A DNA stretch of 64,000 nt from Spirogloea muscicola (taxonomy: Eukaryota; Streptophyta; Zygnematophyceae; Spirogloeales; Spirogloeaceae), in NCBI GenBank assembly GCA_009602725.1, contig WELB01000052.1:240983-304982 (forward strand). The letters run 5' to 3'. A program made the position numbers and the translations under genes. Within the stretch, counting starts at the first letter, position 1. Each line of letters opens with the position of its first letter. The notes under the pieces are model-generated. The model was given only the letters and a program-made list of their open reading frames with translations, made no database searches and had not been told where the DNA came from. Shown here piece after piece: positions 1 through 15,380 of the stretch.

Positions 1-14
1 GAAGGGATGCTTAC

Positions 15-506
15 CGAGTACTCAGCCAGGGAGGTGGTAAGCTCCTCCGTGTCCATGGCCTGGGCGCAGTCTGCGACGGAGATCCTAGGCCGCCTCACTT
101 TCTTGGCTTTCCCTGCGTCCGGCCGCTCCGACTCTGTGCCCTCGCCCCGGGCGATGGCCTCCTCCTCGTCCTCGTCGTCGTCGTAGCCATCACGCTGATA
201 TTCCCCATTGACAGCAGCAGCAGCAGCGGCTGCCGCCCTTGCCTTGTACCTGGCCTGCCGCTCGTCGCCCTCGCTCTCGAGCGCCGAGAAGATGGACAAT
301 TCCGGCTCGCGCGCGCTTCCTCTGGAGGCGGCAGCCACCATCTGCGGCTGCGCGGCAACGCCTCCTGCGGCCGCCGCTGGCCGTCGCTGGCGGCTCTCCT
401 GCCGCCTCACACGCTTGACATTGGTCACCTCCTGCCAGCTGCTGTCGGCGGCGGCAGCTGGCGCGTCGTCCTCGGCAGCCGTGGCGACGGGCTCCTGCGG
501 CTCCAT
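15..506 (-). CDS. TMEM214-like (DUF2359) protein, first exon only
   Basis: First coding exon of a minus-strand gene that continues out of the window to the left. It starts at the ATG at 504-506 and ends at a consensus donor (GTAAGC) just before position 15, giving 164 codons in phase 0. The reading begins MEPQEPVATAAEDD and holds, in order, a 'SWQEVTNVKRVRRQ' segment, an 'ELSIFSALESEGDERQARYK' block followed by an alanine run, an acidic DDDEDEEEA stretch and 'RPRISVADCAQAMDTEEL'. This order matches the N-terminus of plant TMEM214/DUF2359 ER membrane proteins, in which a W-x-x-V-[ST]-x-x-K-R motif and a lysine-rich 'K-x-S-V-A-[ED]-A-A' block precede the transmembrane domain. The membrane part is not in the window, so the assignment rests on this pattern alone. 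The 5' side is the shared divergent region with BRF1. Confidence 0.55.
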
Positions 507-667
507 CCACGAGTGCCAGGCCCTTGATCTGGTGACCCGAGCTAGTCCGCAGGCACCACACAGCTGGTGGCCAGATCAGCCGTCAACCAGCCACGGGCTC
601 CGGCTCTGGGCAAAACTCGCGCCGCGTCCAGGAAGGCGCTGCCGCCTGCGCAAGGTATCAGAGCCAA

Positions 668-707
<40 letters not shown>

Positions 708-1218
708 TGAACCGGCAATGGCTGCCATGGGGCTTGCTGTGACGGACCGGGCCGGACTGCTGGTCCAGCTCGCCTCTGCGGACGAGCCAACGGCGAGCAA
801 GTTACATNGCTGGGGCAGCTCGCTTGTGGTTTGGTTAAGTCAAAAGGGACAATCAGCCCTAACCCAGTAAACCCCAACTCCTAAGCCCAAACTCATCGAA
901 AGTGGCTTTCTGGGGCAAGATGGGGCCAATGTTTCCATGACACTGCCGCTAATACATTACAGTTTCAGATAACGAGCTGTACTGTAGATCACTTAGCGGC
1001 GCCAGAGTCAACCGGTTCCGACCGACCGCCCCGCTCCGGCGACCGCCAGCCCGGTCCGAGCCGGCCCCGGTTCCGTCTGGCCGGCACTGGCGCCGAGAGG
1101 GCCTTCAGGCGCCGTAGCCCCTTCAGCCGCAACGAGGGCAACCCCTAATACTGACGACGGCCTCGCGCTGCCTCCTCACCGCGGCGCCCCGCGGCGCGCG
1201 CCGCCGCCGGCCGCCGCC
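507..1218. promoter_or_regulatory. Divergent intergenic region between TMEM214-like gene and BRF1
   Basis: About 710 bases separate two genes that point away from each other, so both promoters must lie here. It contains a pure GGC/GCC trinucleotide run at about 670-708, a single N at 808 and a very GC-rich stretch (1000-1215) directly before the BRF1 start codon. A telomere-like CCCTAA/AAACCCC patch lies at about 858-890. No TATA box is evident. Confidence 0.5.
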
Positions 1219-4200
1219 ATGGTGTGGTGCAGCTACTGCGGCAAGGACCAGGACGCGGAGATCGACGAGGCCAACGGCTTCACGTGAGTGCAGCCAGGAG
1301 CGGCTGCCGTTGGCGTCTGGCTCTCGCCCACGCCGCTGTGTCCGCCTGACAGCAGGCTGCCCCAACTGAGGCTCTTACACCGTCGTGACCCCGACGGGGC
1401 TGTCGCTGGGGTTCCAGGTGCTGCACGGGCTGCGGGCGCGTGCTCGACGACAACATCTACTCCACCGACCCGACCTTCAGCAAGGGCGCTGGTGGTGCGG
1501 TGAGCCTGGCGCCAATGCTCCACCTGGTTCAGCACGGCTCCAGCACGGCCTCGTGGCTAGCTCCTACCCGCGGCTTTGGGCGAAGTCGATTGCAGTTTTG
1601 CTTTAGCGTGGAGTGCTCGCCAAGGCAGACGGCATAGACAGGCGAAGCAGGACTGGAGGACAGTCCGCCTGCGCCTCTAAGCATCTGAGCTTGTCTTCGC
1701 CATCCGGGTGGTCTAGGCACACTGCCATTAGCCAGCTTGACAGGCTTGGCTGAAAGAAATTGAAGCGGTTTACTCGAGTGGGTTTTGTCTCGTGTCAGTG
1801 TCTGAAGATGATGTAACGGGAAAGCTCCTAACATCAGGCCCCAGCAAAGCCAGTACTCGACAAGGATGCGATCCTCGCTCGCCTCGTCTGCAGGGAAAAG
1901 GGCATACCTCCACTCTGCCGTAGAATGAGTTGACTGAAGAGTCTGCCTGAGTGTGCAGAGTCAAGTGGATGGCAACTTTGTGGCCGACGGAGTCGTGCCC
2001 AGCAGCTTTGGTCGACTAGGGGGCGCACGGGGCCGCGTGTTTGGCTACCAGGCTGACTCGCACGAGAAGACGGTCAGCAAGGGCAAGCATGAGATTGTGG
2101 AAATAACGGAACGCCTCAAGATTCGGCCCAAGGACGAGATGGTCAATGCTGCCCACAGGCTCTACAAGGTGCATGTCTTAATATCCCAATTCTTTGTGAA
2201 TCTGTGGGAATTGGCTTACTGGTGAAGGCCTGGGTTTTGGAGTGTCTGGAGAGTTCTGGATTGCTTCTCCAGGGTTGGAGCCTAGGTCATTGGCTGCAAC
2301 CACAATGTGCTCCATAGTTGGTGGAGCAAAGGGCTAAGTGGATTTGTAGACAACCTGCAGTATTTGCTGCTTCTTGGGGGGCCCCAGTTTGAATCCTGAA
2401 TTGTTCAACGGTTTCAAATCAAAACCCTGAATCTCAAAACCCTACCAGCCCCGACTGACTGATCAGTACTCGCGCCATTGGGCCCGTTCAGCTTGCTGTG
2501 CAGCGCAATTTCACAAGGGGTCGCCGAACGCAGCATGTCGCTGGCGCCTGCCTTTACATCGTCTGCAGGTGACTCATCATCCAGACACCTCAAACAGCTC
2601 TGCAGTGACAATTTCTTCCAATTTCATGACATTTCTACAGCCTAGCAGCAGCATGACTAGTGTACAAAGAAGGACGCGGAAAGGGCAAGGTGCAAGTCAA
2701 GAGGCTTACTTGAAGGCTTCATTGAGGTTTATCAGCTGTACAAAGGGGTGGAACACTATCATTGCCATCGCCATCCATTGCCATACACTGAGAAGCCCCT
2801 GTGCGGCATGCCGACGCAGGCAGGAGAGCAAGCCCTACATGCTAATCGACTTCTCGGACACGCTCCAAACAAATGTCTACGTGCTTGGGGCAGTTTTCCT
2901 GCAGCTCTGCCGTCTGCTCCGCTTGGAGCAGCATCCCATCATGCAGCGCCCCATTGACCCGTCACTCTTCATCCATAGATTTGCTGACAGTAGGTCCCGG
3001 CACCTTGACCTCCTCCTTTATGATTCTTATTCCTAACTCCTGCTACTCACCTATGTCTGTCTTCCTTCTTGAGGGCCCTTATTGTGCATGCTCAAAAGGT
3101 ACCTCTGTCTTAGCCTATCATCTGAGTTCTTACAAGCGGGAAGGTGTTGGTTGTCTTGGTCTGTAAATGCAGGGCTTGAATTTGGGTCTAAGATGCACAG
3201 TGTCGCGAATACCGCTCTTCGGCTGATGGCCAGCATGAAGCGGGACTGGATGCAGACGGGCCGACGACCGAGTGGTGTCTGTGGTGCTGCCCTGTTCATA
3301 TCCTCCCATGTCCATGGCTTTGAGCGATCTAAACGGGACGTGGTATGGACCCAGTCATGCTGCTGAGCTTGCTTAGCATCTGCAAAAGATGCACTACATG
3401 TTGTGCTCGTTTGTAGTTTATAAAACAGGTCTGCCCATGGCCAGCTAAGCATCTCAGTTAATGCATGTGCAGGTCAGTGTGGTGCACGTGTGTGAGGCAA
3501 CTCTGAAGAAGCGGTTGACCGAATTTGAGAGCACTGAGTCTGGCAGCCTAACTGCTGAGGAGTTTGACAAGAAGGCCAAAGAATACGAGTGTCAGCAGCG
3601 AGCCATGCAGTGTCTTCCTGCTCATCACGAGAACGGGCAAGCACTAGTTTTAGCCACGTCTAGCCTGAATAAGGTCATGTGCGAGCACAGGACCACTGGG
3701 GCCTTCCACCATGCGCACGGCCTCTGTCGTGCTTGCTATGACGAGGTTAGTTGATGCTTGAACATGATAAAGCGTTTTGCCCAACCTCTCCATGACAGTG
3801 AACTGTGCCACGTCATGTCAACTGTCGTTTGCCATGGCCGCAACTTGCTCTGCTGGCAAATCATACGACCATAAGTAGACAGCATCATTGCATACTTTAG
3901 CCAACTGTTGGCCAAGAGAGTTGCATTTGTCATTTTCATGCTCACTGACCATGCATGTTCCACAATGTTGGAGTGTGCTCTGCTGTGCAGTTTGTGTCAG
4001 TCAGTGGGGGCGTCGGCGGTGGGTCAGCTCCACCTTCATTTCAAAGGGCTGAAAAACTCCGGCTCGTCCAGAAGCAGCTGAGTCAAGGGTACGCTGGAAG
4101 GCTTGCTGTATGTCTCCAGGCATTTGTCCTTCAGATGTTTGGCTGTAAGCATGCCATGATATCTGACACACAGTACATCTCGACCATTGCTTTCACGATT

Positions 4201-7103
4201 CAGAGAACAGAACCTGGCAGTGGAAGTCATCGAGATTCTTCCAAATGGAAGCATTCCTGCTGAAGATGGGAGTTATGAGGAGGAATTGCTGAGAGCAGAG
4301 GCTAGAGCTGGTGAGCCTGAAGGGTCATTGGAGACTCTAGGAGGTGAATCAGATGAGGGCAGAACGATTCGAGGACAGCAAAGAGGCAAAGGAGAGTCAA
4401 AGGGGACTGCAGGCCGAAGATTGACAACTGAGCGGCAGGAGAACCTGGAAAAGGTACATTATCTAATATTTGCACAACCGTTTCACCCACGTGCGCAGTT
4501 GGTATGCAGTCTCCAGAATCTGGCAATTACATGATTGAGGGATTAAGCAGAGAACTTGTATCGCTGATGATGATGTCCAATGCTCTTATTGAATGTAGTG
4601 GACTTCCCCGATTATAAAGGCTGAAGATGTCAAAGTACCCAACTTGAAGTGGCTACTGCTGGCCAGTCAGATTCTCCCAGTTTCAAGCTCGTACTCAAGC
4701 TTGATCATGATAATTGATGTTGGAATCACGTTCATATGTTTCATACAACTATGACATGGTCCTGGCGAGTTGCAGGACTTGGAAGCTGCGCTTGGACGGG
4801 AAGACCTCTCTCAGTTGGCAGCTACAGCACTGCCTTCCTCTGCATTCTCCAGATCTCTGCCACCACTCAGAGCATGCAGTCTGCTTTCAACTCCACCGCC
4901 AGATGTTGCTGCCAGCCCTTGTGACACTCTGGCTCCAAGCAGCACTCGACTCAGAGGCTCAAGCACGCGACTTGAGGGCCTTGGGATATCAGAAGCATTG
5001 TGTCCCCCGCGGGTTGTCTCAGATAATGCCTCTGAGCTGGCGCACACAGAGTGTACATCTGCTGATGCCAACCCTGCTGAGGGGAGGATTGAGAGCAATG
5101 CTAGGGAGTCGGAGAGTGCACAGGCTGTTGACACGAAAAGCGACGTTGGCGATGCTGAGGATGCTGATTTCGCAACTTTGAAAGCGTCATCTGGCCCTGA
5201 ACTACGAGGAGGTGAAGATGATGAAGAGAATGTTCATGAGGCCACTGCTGACAAAGAGGAGACGCTGTCCGACATTGATGATGACGAAGTAAGTATTGTT
5301 GCCGCCGATCCTTCTTCTCAGCTATGAGATGGCTTGTTCAGGTGAACATTTCTTCTGCCAGGCCTGGTCGCTGATGATCAACTTTGCTGCATGTAGGTGA
5401 CTGGTTATCTGCTGCAGGAGGAGGAGGTACGCTTGAAGACCATTGTGTGGACAGAGATGAACAAAGAGTATCTCCAGCAGAAGGAGGCGAAGGAGGCTGC
5501 CATAGCTGCAGGGGAGGCAGCGCATGCTGCTGCTGTGGCTGCTGCCGCGCAAAATAACGGGTGCTTCTGAGCTTGCAGCAGCTGCAGCTGCTGCAGTGGC
5601 CATGTTGAAGAAGGTGAAATGCCTATGATCCTCTGACTGTTACCACTTACTCGTACCCACATCTGTGATCAGAACAGGACTTGTGCAAGCAGCAAAGTCC
5701 TGTTGTAGATTTTCCTCTTTCTGTCTAGTGTCTACTTAATACAGTACGTGGTGGCTGATGACACGAGGGCCTGCGTGTGTAGGAAAGGAAGCAAAAGAGA
5801 GCTGAAGAGGCAGGCAATATCAAGCGTCAGCCAGCGGAGACAGCTGCAGAGGCCACGCAGCAGATGCTTGCAAGCAGGGTCAGGACACATGCCACGAGCT
5901 TGCTTTGTGGCTGTGCTGCTTTGGGGCCCTCTGGGACCCCCTGTCTGACTGAATCTAGGTAGCACGCTTTGCAGTGCTGGTGATGATTTGCGGTTCTTCA
6001 CTACGCATCTCAATGTAGCCATTCTGGTCCTGAGGCGCACATTGTTGGCCGCCATTGACCTCATCTGCAGAAACTCAGCTCGAAAGTCAATTACAGTGCT
6101 CTGGCCCAGCTCTTCAACAATGACATTGGCAGCCCCAAAAAAGCAGCGAATTCATCAGGTAAAATTGAGCTTGTAATCACTACTGAATAAGTGCTTCGTC
6201 CAGAGCAGATTGAATGGATGCTTGAGCAACTCTTCTGACGTTGCCCACTTTAAGTCATCCCAGCTTCACTTGCAGTTTGAATATGTTTATTCAAAGAGAC
6301 CTAGATATGCTGTACCCGAAGAGTGAGTAGGCTTATTGGTATTGCTATTGCCTGCGTTCCTTCTGTAAGGTCATTCTGTGAAGGCCTGCCTGTTGTCACA
6401 GGGCACGGGCAGGAGGAGTCAGTTGGTGCAGGTGCCATGTCTGATGCCCTTGCAAGGTCCCAATCATCCCACCAAAAGCCAAGACCAACAAGCACAGCAG
6501 AAGGTCAAGGGGCAAAGGCAATAGGCACTGCCATTGGCATGCAAGGGGATCGAGGGCGAAGAAAGCGGGCTGCGCAACAAGTTGGCGCCAGAATGCACAT
6601 TGATACCACAAAAAGGTCCACTCTTTGCTCCAACTCACAGCAACAGCGGTGTTTAGGTGTTGAGCTTGTGCTTATGTGCAGCGTGATGCTGACCTTCTTT
6701 AGCCTCTTTGTCTGCTGTGTCCTGACAAGACCTGGGCGGATACTGACTTGTAAAAGCCTCTGGCCTGTGCAGAGCTGTTGACGAAGTGGAGGTTGTTAAT
6801 GAAGTTGCACCAGCATTGGGCCCATATCATTCACAACATTCTAAAGTTCGGAAGAGTTGGGAGGCAAGTGGATTAGCCAGGCAAGGGGAAGCCTTGGGAC
6901 TGCGCGGAGATCAAGGCAGAGATAGGCACCCAACTGGCCAGGTGGAGTTGCAGTTACCGCCACTCAGCCAACAGAAACTGCAAAAGCGAATGAGAGAGGC
7001 GGAGGAGAGGAGAGCAGCTGAGGAATCAGTGGGGGTAACTGGCGATGTCCGGGAGGTCATGGAAGTTGAGATGGACCCTGAAGATGAGTACAAGATGTAC
7101 TAG
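1219..7103 (+). CDS. BRF1: Transcription factor IIIB subunit BRF1
   Basis: BRF1 is the TFIIB-like subunit of TFIIIB, which brings RNA polymerase III to tRNA and 5S rRNA genes in the nucleus. Fifteen exons read in phase: 1219-1283, 1418-1499, 1959-2168, 2492-2568, 2820-2989, 3173-3342, 3473-3745, 3991-4088, 4204-4453, 4776-5288, 5397-5613, 5783-5878, 6071-6158, 6402-6615, 6773-7103; about 950 residues. Exons 1-2 encode the zinc ribbon (W-C-x-x-C ... C-T-G-C-G-R-V). Exons 3-7 encode the two cyclin folds, with the hallmarks 'RNFTRGRRT', 'LIDFSDTLQTNVYVLG' and 'DWMQTGRRPSGVCGAALF'. Exon 10 ends in SDIDDDE and exon 11 carries 'LKTIVWTEMNKEYL'; exon 13 has the conserved C-terminal 'KLSSKVNYSALAQLFN' block. 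The protein is longer than animal or yeast BRF1 because of low-complexity linkers. Exon 11 stays open only if one G of the GGG near 5565 is an extra base. All donors are GT; the last codon is TAG. Confidence 0.93.
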
Positions 7104-8800
7104 CCGGCGTGTATGTGCACAGCCTTTGGTGCAATGGGATCGATGTTTCACGTTGTCTGTGAGCACCAAAATGCACTCTCGTCATGGGAGTCCAGCAGAG
7201 TCTGAATGGGCACAAAGTGCTGTTTTCAGGTCGTCCCCTGAATGTCAGCTCTAAGCAGGCAGCTACGATGGCTAGCAAAGGCCCCTGGACAGTGAGCTCA
7301 AGGCTATCAGCCAAGGAGTGTGATGCTTGGCATTGCACCCTTGCCAAAGAGAGGAAAGGCTTGGCTTAGCTGTTCCAGGTTTCATTCTGGTGGCAAAACA
7401 TTTGGAGCAGCCAAGGCCTGTTGGAATGACAGGCTGCTTCCTGCTTCCTTCGGCTGGCTCTGTGACTCCTGGTACTGCTCGCCTCTTTCTTTTATTTACG
7501 TCTGGGTCAGTGGACATCATCCGAGCAGGCTATTTCCAACTTGGAGCTGGATTTGACGTAGCCAACATAGAAGAACGAGCGAATTTAGGAGGGCAGGCAG
7601 CACATTTGATTTAAGTATGCATTGACACCATCGCAATGGGTTTTGCGGTATCAAGCTCAGAGAGTTGACTGGGCGATGCTTGACTAAGAATAAGATACAG
7701 CGTAAAGTCGGGCCAATGTTCTGAAGCTGACGACCAACAGGTGCTAAGACCTGGGGTCAATGCTGGAGCACACCAACAAAGCATGGGCTTGCTAAACAGC
7801 CAGCCAGAGTCAGGAAATAGAGGATGACTGGAGCCCTGCTTCCGCTTTGTCTCAAGGAGAGAGGGCCATCCGGGAGGCGGTCAGGCTGCACTCTACCTTC
7901 GATCACCATCTTTTTGGCCTAAAGCGGGGAAGCCCATGACCACTGCTTCGATACTGTTGCTCAGTGAATTAGAAAGAGATCGAGCGTTCGAAATCGTAGG
8001 TCGCTTCTGGACCAAGTGGGGACAAGTGGCAGATACTTGCCTCCTGCTGTCATGGAAGTCCACTGGTAAGGTTGTTCGGATGGACGTGTCAAAGCTCATG
8101 TCACCAGATTAAACGCTCAGGCCTAACTGAGTAGGGCATTTATAGCTACAGCAAGCAGCAATACTTCTCCAGGCAGCAAGAGAACCCGGATTGCGTGACG
8201 CACGTACGCCCCGCCAGAAAAGCCTCGTCAATGTCGGCCAGCAACTGGCTGCAAGGATCCAGATGTACAGACCACTAAGATAAGGTACATCTGATGAAGT
8301 CCACATGTCGAGATCAGCACCGCGAGCAAGAAGAAGCAGCCTCTTGAAATGGGGCGAGGCTGGGAACAGCCCGCCCAGAAAAGAATTGAGTATTGAATAC
8401 AACAACCTAGCATAGGTCTTTTGGTAGATGTGTAGCGGAGTGGGAGAGCGGACCCAGTGGCGAAGCCCAATGTGGTCATGCCAGGCATTACATCATACCA
8501 CCGACACGGTCTCAAGAAGGAGGCAATGTGGTGGCTGGAGTCAATCCATGACAGGGTTTGCTTGAAGTCGTCGCCTGGGCTGGTCATGCGCAGCCACCAG
8601 CGCCGTGACACAAAATATGAAACAAGACGGTGGTGGGGCGCATGACTGGACAGGTGTGAATGGGACCCACGTATGGGATGAGGGAGGGAGGGCAGGGCAG
8701 AGGTGGCCTGCCCCTCCTCCCCACGCCCCTGCGCCCTTGCAGCAGCCTCTGGCTTGCGCAGCGGGGTTGCGCTTCCTCCCCTCAGCTCATCTGACTTCCT
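7104..8800. other. Gene-free stretch after BRF1
   Basis: About 1.7 kb holding the BRF1 3' UTR and then no reading frame with recognisable content. The minus-strand open frame at 8228-8884 has no family features. A degenerate copy of the GGCTGG...CAGCCC repeat module with 'AGAAAAGAATTGAGT' lies at about 8340-8390. Confidence 0.5.
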
Positions 8801-8811
8801 ACTGCTGACAC

Positions 8812-8925
8812 GGGGGTATTGAGGGCGCCCTGTCTGCCTAGCCTTTGGCTCCGTCATGAACACCTGTATGCATCTGGCTGCCATTTCACAGCCGACTCTT
8901 TCATATCAGCAGCCGCTTTCATCCC
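8812..8925 (+). repeat. SINE-like interspersed repeat, copy 1
   Basis: Contains 'CGCCCTGTCTGCCTA', then 'ATGAACACC', 'GGCTGCC...CAGCCGACTCTTTC' and 'ATATCAGCAGCCGC'. The same ordered blocks occur at 19930-20020 and 28405-28515 on this strand, and as reverse complements near 23405, 45227 and 45688. It sits just upstream of the SnRK1 gene. Confidence 0.6.
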
Positions 8926-9000
8926 CACACGCTTTACTTTTTCTCTTCCCCACACGCCTTGTTCGCTCGTTCCCCACGCTCGGCGCCGCGCCCGCCCGCT

Positions 9001-9034
<34 letters not shown>

Positions 9035-9508
9035 NNNNNNNNNNNNNNNNNNNNNNNNNNNNNNNNNNNNNNNNNNNNNNNNNNNNNNNNNNNNNNNNNN
9101 NNNNNNNNNNNNNNNNNNNNNNNNNNNNNNNNNNNNNNNNNNNNNNNNNNNNNNNNNNNNNNNNNNNNNNNNNNNNNNNNNNNNNNNNNNNNNNNNNNNN
9201 NNNNNNNNNNNNNNNNNNNNNNNNNNNNNNNNNNNNNNNNNNNNNNNNNNNNNNNNNNNNNNNNNNNNNNNNNNNNNNNNNNNNNNNNNNNNNNNNNNNN
9301 NNNNNNNNNNNNNNNNNNNNNNNNNNNNNNNNNNNNNNNNNNNNNNNNNNNNNNNNNNNNNNNNNNNNNNNNNNNNNNNNNNNNNNNNNNNNNNNNNNNN
9401 NNNNNNNNNNNNNNNNNNNNNNNNNNNNNNNNNNNNNNNNNNNNNNNNNNNNNNNNNNNNNNNNNNNNNNNNNNNNNNNNNNNNNNNNNNNNNNNNNNNN
9501 NNNNNNNN
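9035..9508. other. Assembly gap (474 Ns) over the SnRK1 start
   Basis: A run of Ns directly follows a GGC trinucleotide run (9000-9034) and precedes GC-rich coding sequence. The SnRK1 start codon and N-terminus are lost here. Open frames that cross the gap are artefacts. Confidence 0.98.
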
Positions 9509-12984
<3,476 letters not shown>

Positions 12985-13600
12985 CGCTGGTGCTGGTGCC
13001 TGCATCGTCACTGCACTTGCCAATTCTGCAGCAGTACCCCACCACTTTGGCATTCCCTCTCTTATTGCCTGCTTTACTACTTTCACGACCGTCAGATTTT
13101 CTTCACTCGTTGGCACCTGCCAACGTCAGAGCTAGAGCTCCAGTGCACTCAAGCTGCATTAGCAGCATTGCCCTCAAGCTAGCTATATGCAGGAGTCCTC
13201 TTTGCAGACCTCAAACCCCCTTTTCCTCAGCAGCTTAGTGCCTTAGCCTTGGAGATTGAGTCATTGAGATATCGGACTGGCAGAGCCTATACAGTGCTCG
13301 TTGGCTGAAGCTCCAATGCTTTGGCCGCCCTGGCTGACCTGCCCCGCTGCCAAATTCCAGACGGCGTTGACGGCACCTTCCCAAGGCTGCTCCGTGGGAA
13401 GGTTGCTGCAGCAAGCGCCCTGCAGCCTCAAAGCTGCGGCACAAGCGAGCTCGGAGCCTGCGGATTTTTGCCAGGAGTGGCCAATGGTTAGAAAATGCAG
13501 TGTGGGGCCCAAGTCCATGGGGGCTTCGGTGTCTGGAGGTCTTTGGGGTGACGGTGGCGCTGTAGAGAGTAGTATCCTGCTTTTTGCGCCATCCGGCCCT
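12985..13600. other. Gene-free stretch after SnRK1
   Basis: The SnRK1 3' UTR and intergenic DNA. I see no exon with coding character on either strand. Confidence 0.5.
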
Positions 13601-13990
13601 TTCAGACCTTGTCCATTCCTTTGGGCTGGCCTCTCACAGCCACTGCTGTCGATTTGGAAGAGCTGCTTCTGATCCAGGCCTTGTCCACACCTTTGGGCTG
13701 GCCTCTCACAGCCATTGCTGCCAATGTCGAAGAGCTGTTGTCTTGCCTGTAGCCAAGAAGTGAGCTCTTCCAAAAAGAAGAGAAAGTGCTCGCCCATTGA
13801 GGATAGGGGCTGGAAAAGCCAGCCCCAAAAAGAATGAACAAAGTACGTGAAGGGGGCCAGGGGAAGCGCTAAGAAGAAAAAGACACAAGAAGACACAAAG
13901 CAGCTACGAATCACTCAGTAACCCCTGCTAAGGGGTCTGGGGCTTTCGTAAATGGCCAGCTTCTGCCCGGGGCAGCCACCGTCACCAGTC
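13600..13990 (-). mobile_element. LINE 3'-end fragment with hairpin 3' UTR, plus a 72-bp tandem duplicate
   Basis: On the minus strand a short coding remnant ends in 'PLSRGY-stop' at about 13916 and is followed by a 3' UTR with 'CTTAGCGCTTCCCCTGGCC', 'TTCATTCTTTTTGGGGCTGG', a GGCTGGAAAAGCC-type hairpin and 'ATGGGCGAGCAC'. The same succession follows the same coding tail near 51300-51460. Left of it, two copies of 'CCTTGTCCA..CCTTTGGGCTGG' at 13607 and 13679 form a tandem duplication with a 72-base period. This is a strongly 5'-truncated copy. Confidence 0.65.
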
Positions 13991-14226
13991 ACGCTGGCGC
14001 CCCACGGGAGCCGGAGAAAAGTCCCGTCCACCTGGCTGAGGTTCTGGGTTTAAGGATGCCTTCATGTCTGGAGGGTTCAGACCTGGGCTTGCTTGTGGGC
14101 TCCTCCTCGCTCTGCCGGGCGTGGCCCAGCTCCCGAGCGCCCACCCGACGAAGCCCGAGCTGCCTCTGCGCCTCGGCGGGCCGGGGGCCTGCGGGCCCGC
14201 CGCGGCCGCCGAGGCCGGCCTCGGAN

Positions 14227-14969
14227 CTCGCTGCTGCACGGCGCCGTCTCCTCGGCGCTCTGCGCGCGCCACCTCGCGGCGTCGCCGCTGGCGCTGGCGG
14301 CGCCCAACAGCGCCCACGAGCGCGCGGTCATGGAGTTCAGCATCGCCTACTTCGCCGCCGACATGGCGCACCTCCTCGCGGCCGCGCGCGACGACCTCCA
14401 CTTTATCGCCCACCACGCCGTCACGCTCGCCTACATCATCTCCTGCCGCTACTACACAGGTCCGGCCTCCCCGCAACCCACATTTCAAGAGCCGTGAATC
14501 AGCCAGTAGATTGTGGCCGGAGCGCCGCCGCTACCATCCCGCGGGGCCGCCATTGATGGAGCATCGCGCTCTTCCTTCTCTGGCCGAGTGCGGCGCAGGC
14601 CATGGAGCCATGTCGGTGGTGGCGCTCGTGTTCCTGGGCGAGGTCACCAACCCGCTGCAGAACGTGTGGACGATCGCCAAGATGGCGAGCGCGCGCGGCT
14701 CGACTGGCGCGCGCGCGCTTTACGAGGCCCTCACCCTCCCCTTCGTGGTCATATACACGCTCGTCAGGCTAGTCGCCTGCCCCATCGGCGTGTGGACTCT
14801 GCAGAGCTTCTACATGTCGGGCAAGGCGGACGCTGTCATCCCCCACTGGCTATCTGCTTGCTGGATGGCCATGTCGTGGCTCGCAATCGCCGGCAGCGCC
14901 GCGTGGGTGGCCAGGCTCTGGCCCGACGTCTTGCGGAGACATCCTCCCAAGATCCAGAAGACCTTGTAA
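14227..14969 (+). CDS. TLC-domain membrane protein (TLCD4/TMEM56 type), 5' end missing
   Basis: Two exons read in phase: from the single N at 14226 to 14459, and 14599-14969 (TAA). The first ends in 'FIAHHAVTLAYIISCRYYTG', the second begins 'HGAMSVVALVFLGEVTNPLQ' and ends 'RRHPPKIQKTL'. The pattern is typical of TLC (TRAM-LAG1-CLN8) proteins: a hydrophobic 'EFSIAYFAADMAHLL' helix, the paired histidines before the next helix, 'LGEVTNPLQNVWTIAKM', and three more hydrophobic helices. TLC proteins sit in the ER or plasma membrane and act in sphingolipid or phospholipid handling; the exact reaction here cannot be read from sequence. The reading frame upstream of the N is not continuous with the domain, so bases are missing and the start is unknown. 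Confidence 0.8.
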
Positions 14970-15380
14970 CACTGACTTCATGACATCTGGTGACTAGATG
15001 TCACAAGCTGTCATATTTTTGGACTTATTCGAACTTGTAGAGTTCATCTAGTTCAAGCTCACGGTCGTGTGATTGAAACATTTACGCCGAAACGGCTTCA
15101 AGAAATGGCTCGAGGCAGTCGACGTCAGGAACCTGACACATCATCCATCTTCTTTCACAGGCGTGCAAGCATATAGAGTTATATATAGTTGCACAAGTTG
15201 CTGCTCTTACTTGCCATTGCGGACTGCGTGTTGTAAAATTTCAGTCTTCGTAGTTTCAGTCTCCTAGTCTGCACAATGCTCGAGCAGAAGCCCGTCCCCA
15301 GGTATAAATGATCAGCAGAGTTGCCAGGCTGTGTGGAGCCTGCGGCCAGGCAGGCAAATCGCCAGTAGCACTCACAAGTG
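14970..15380. other. Convergent 3' region between TLC gene and CELF gene
   Basis: The 3' ends of the two flanking genes face each other here. The stretch is more AT-rich than the genes around it. No extra feature is seen. Confidence 0.5.

Noticed and set aside
2380-2410. tRNA-like 'AGTTTGAATCCTG'
   Set aside because: Only resembles a B box; no acceptor stem or anticodon arm can be drawn around it.
8228-8884. 218-codon minus-strand open frame
   Set aside because: No motif, partner exon or codon bias, and it overlaps repeat DNA.
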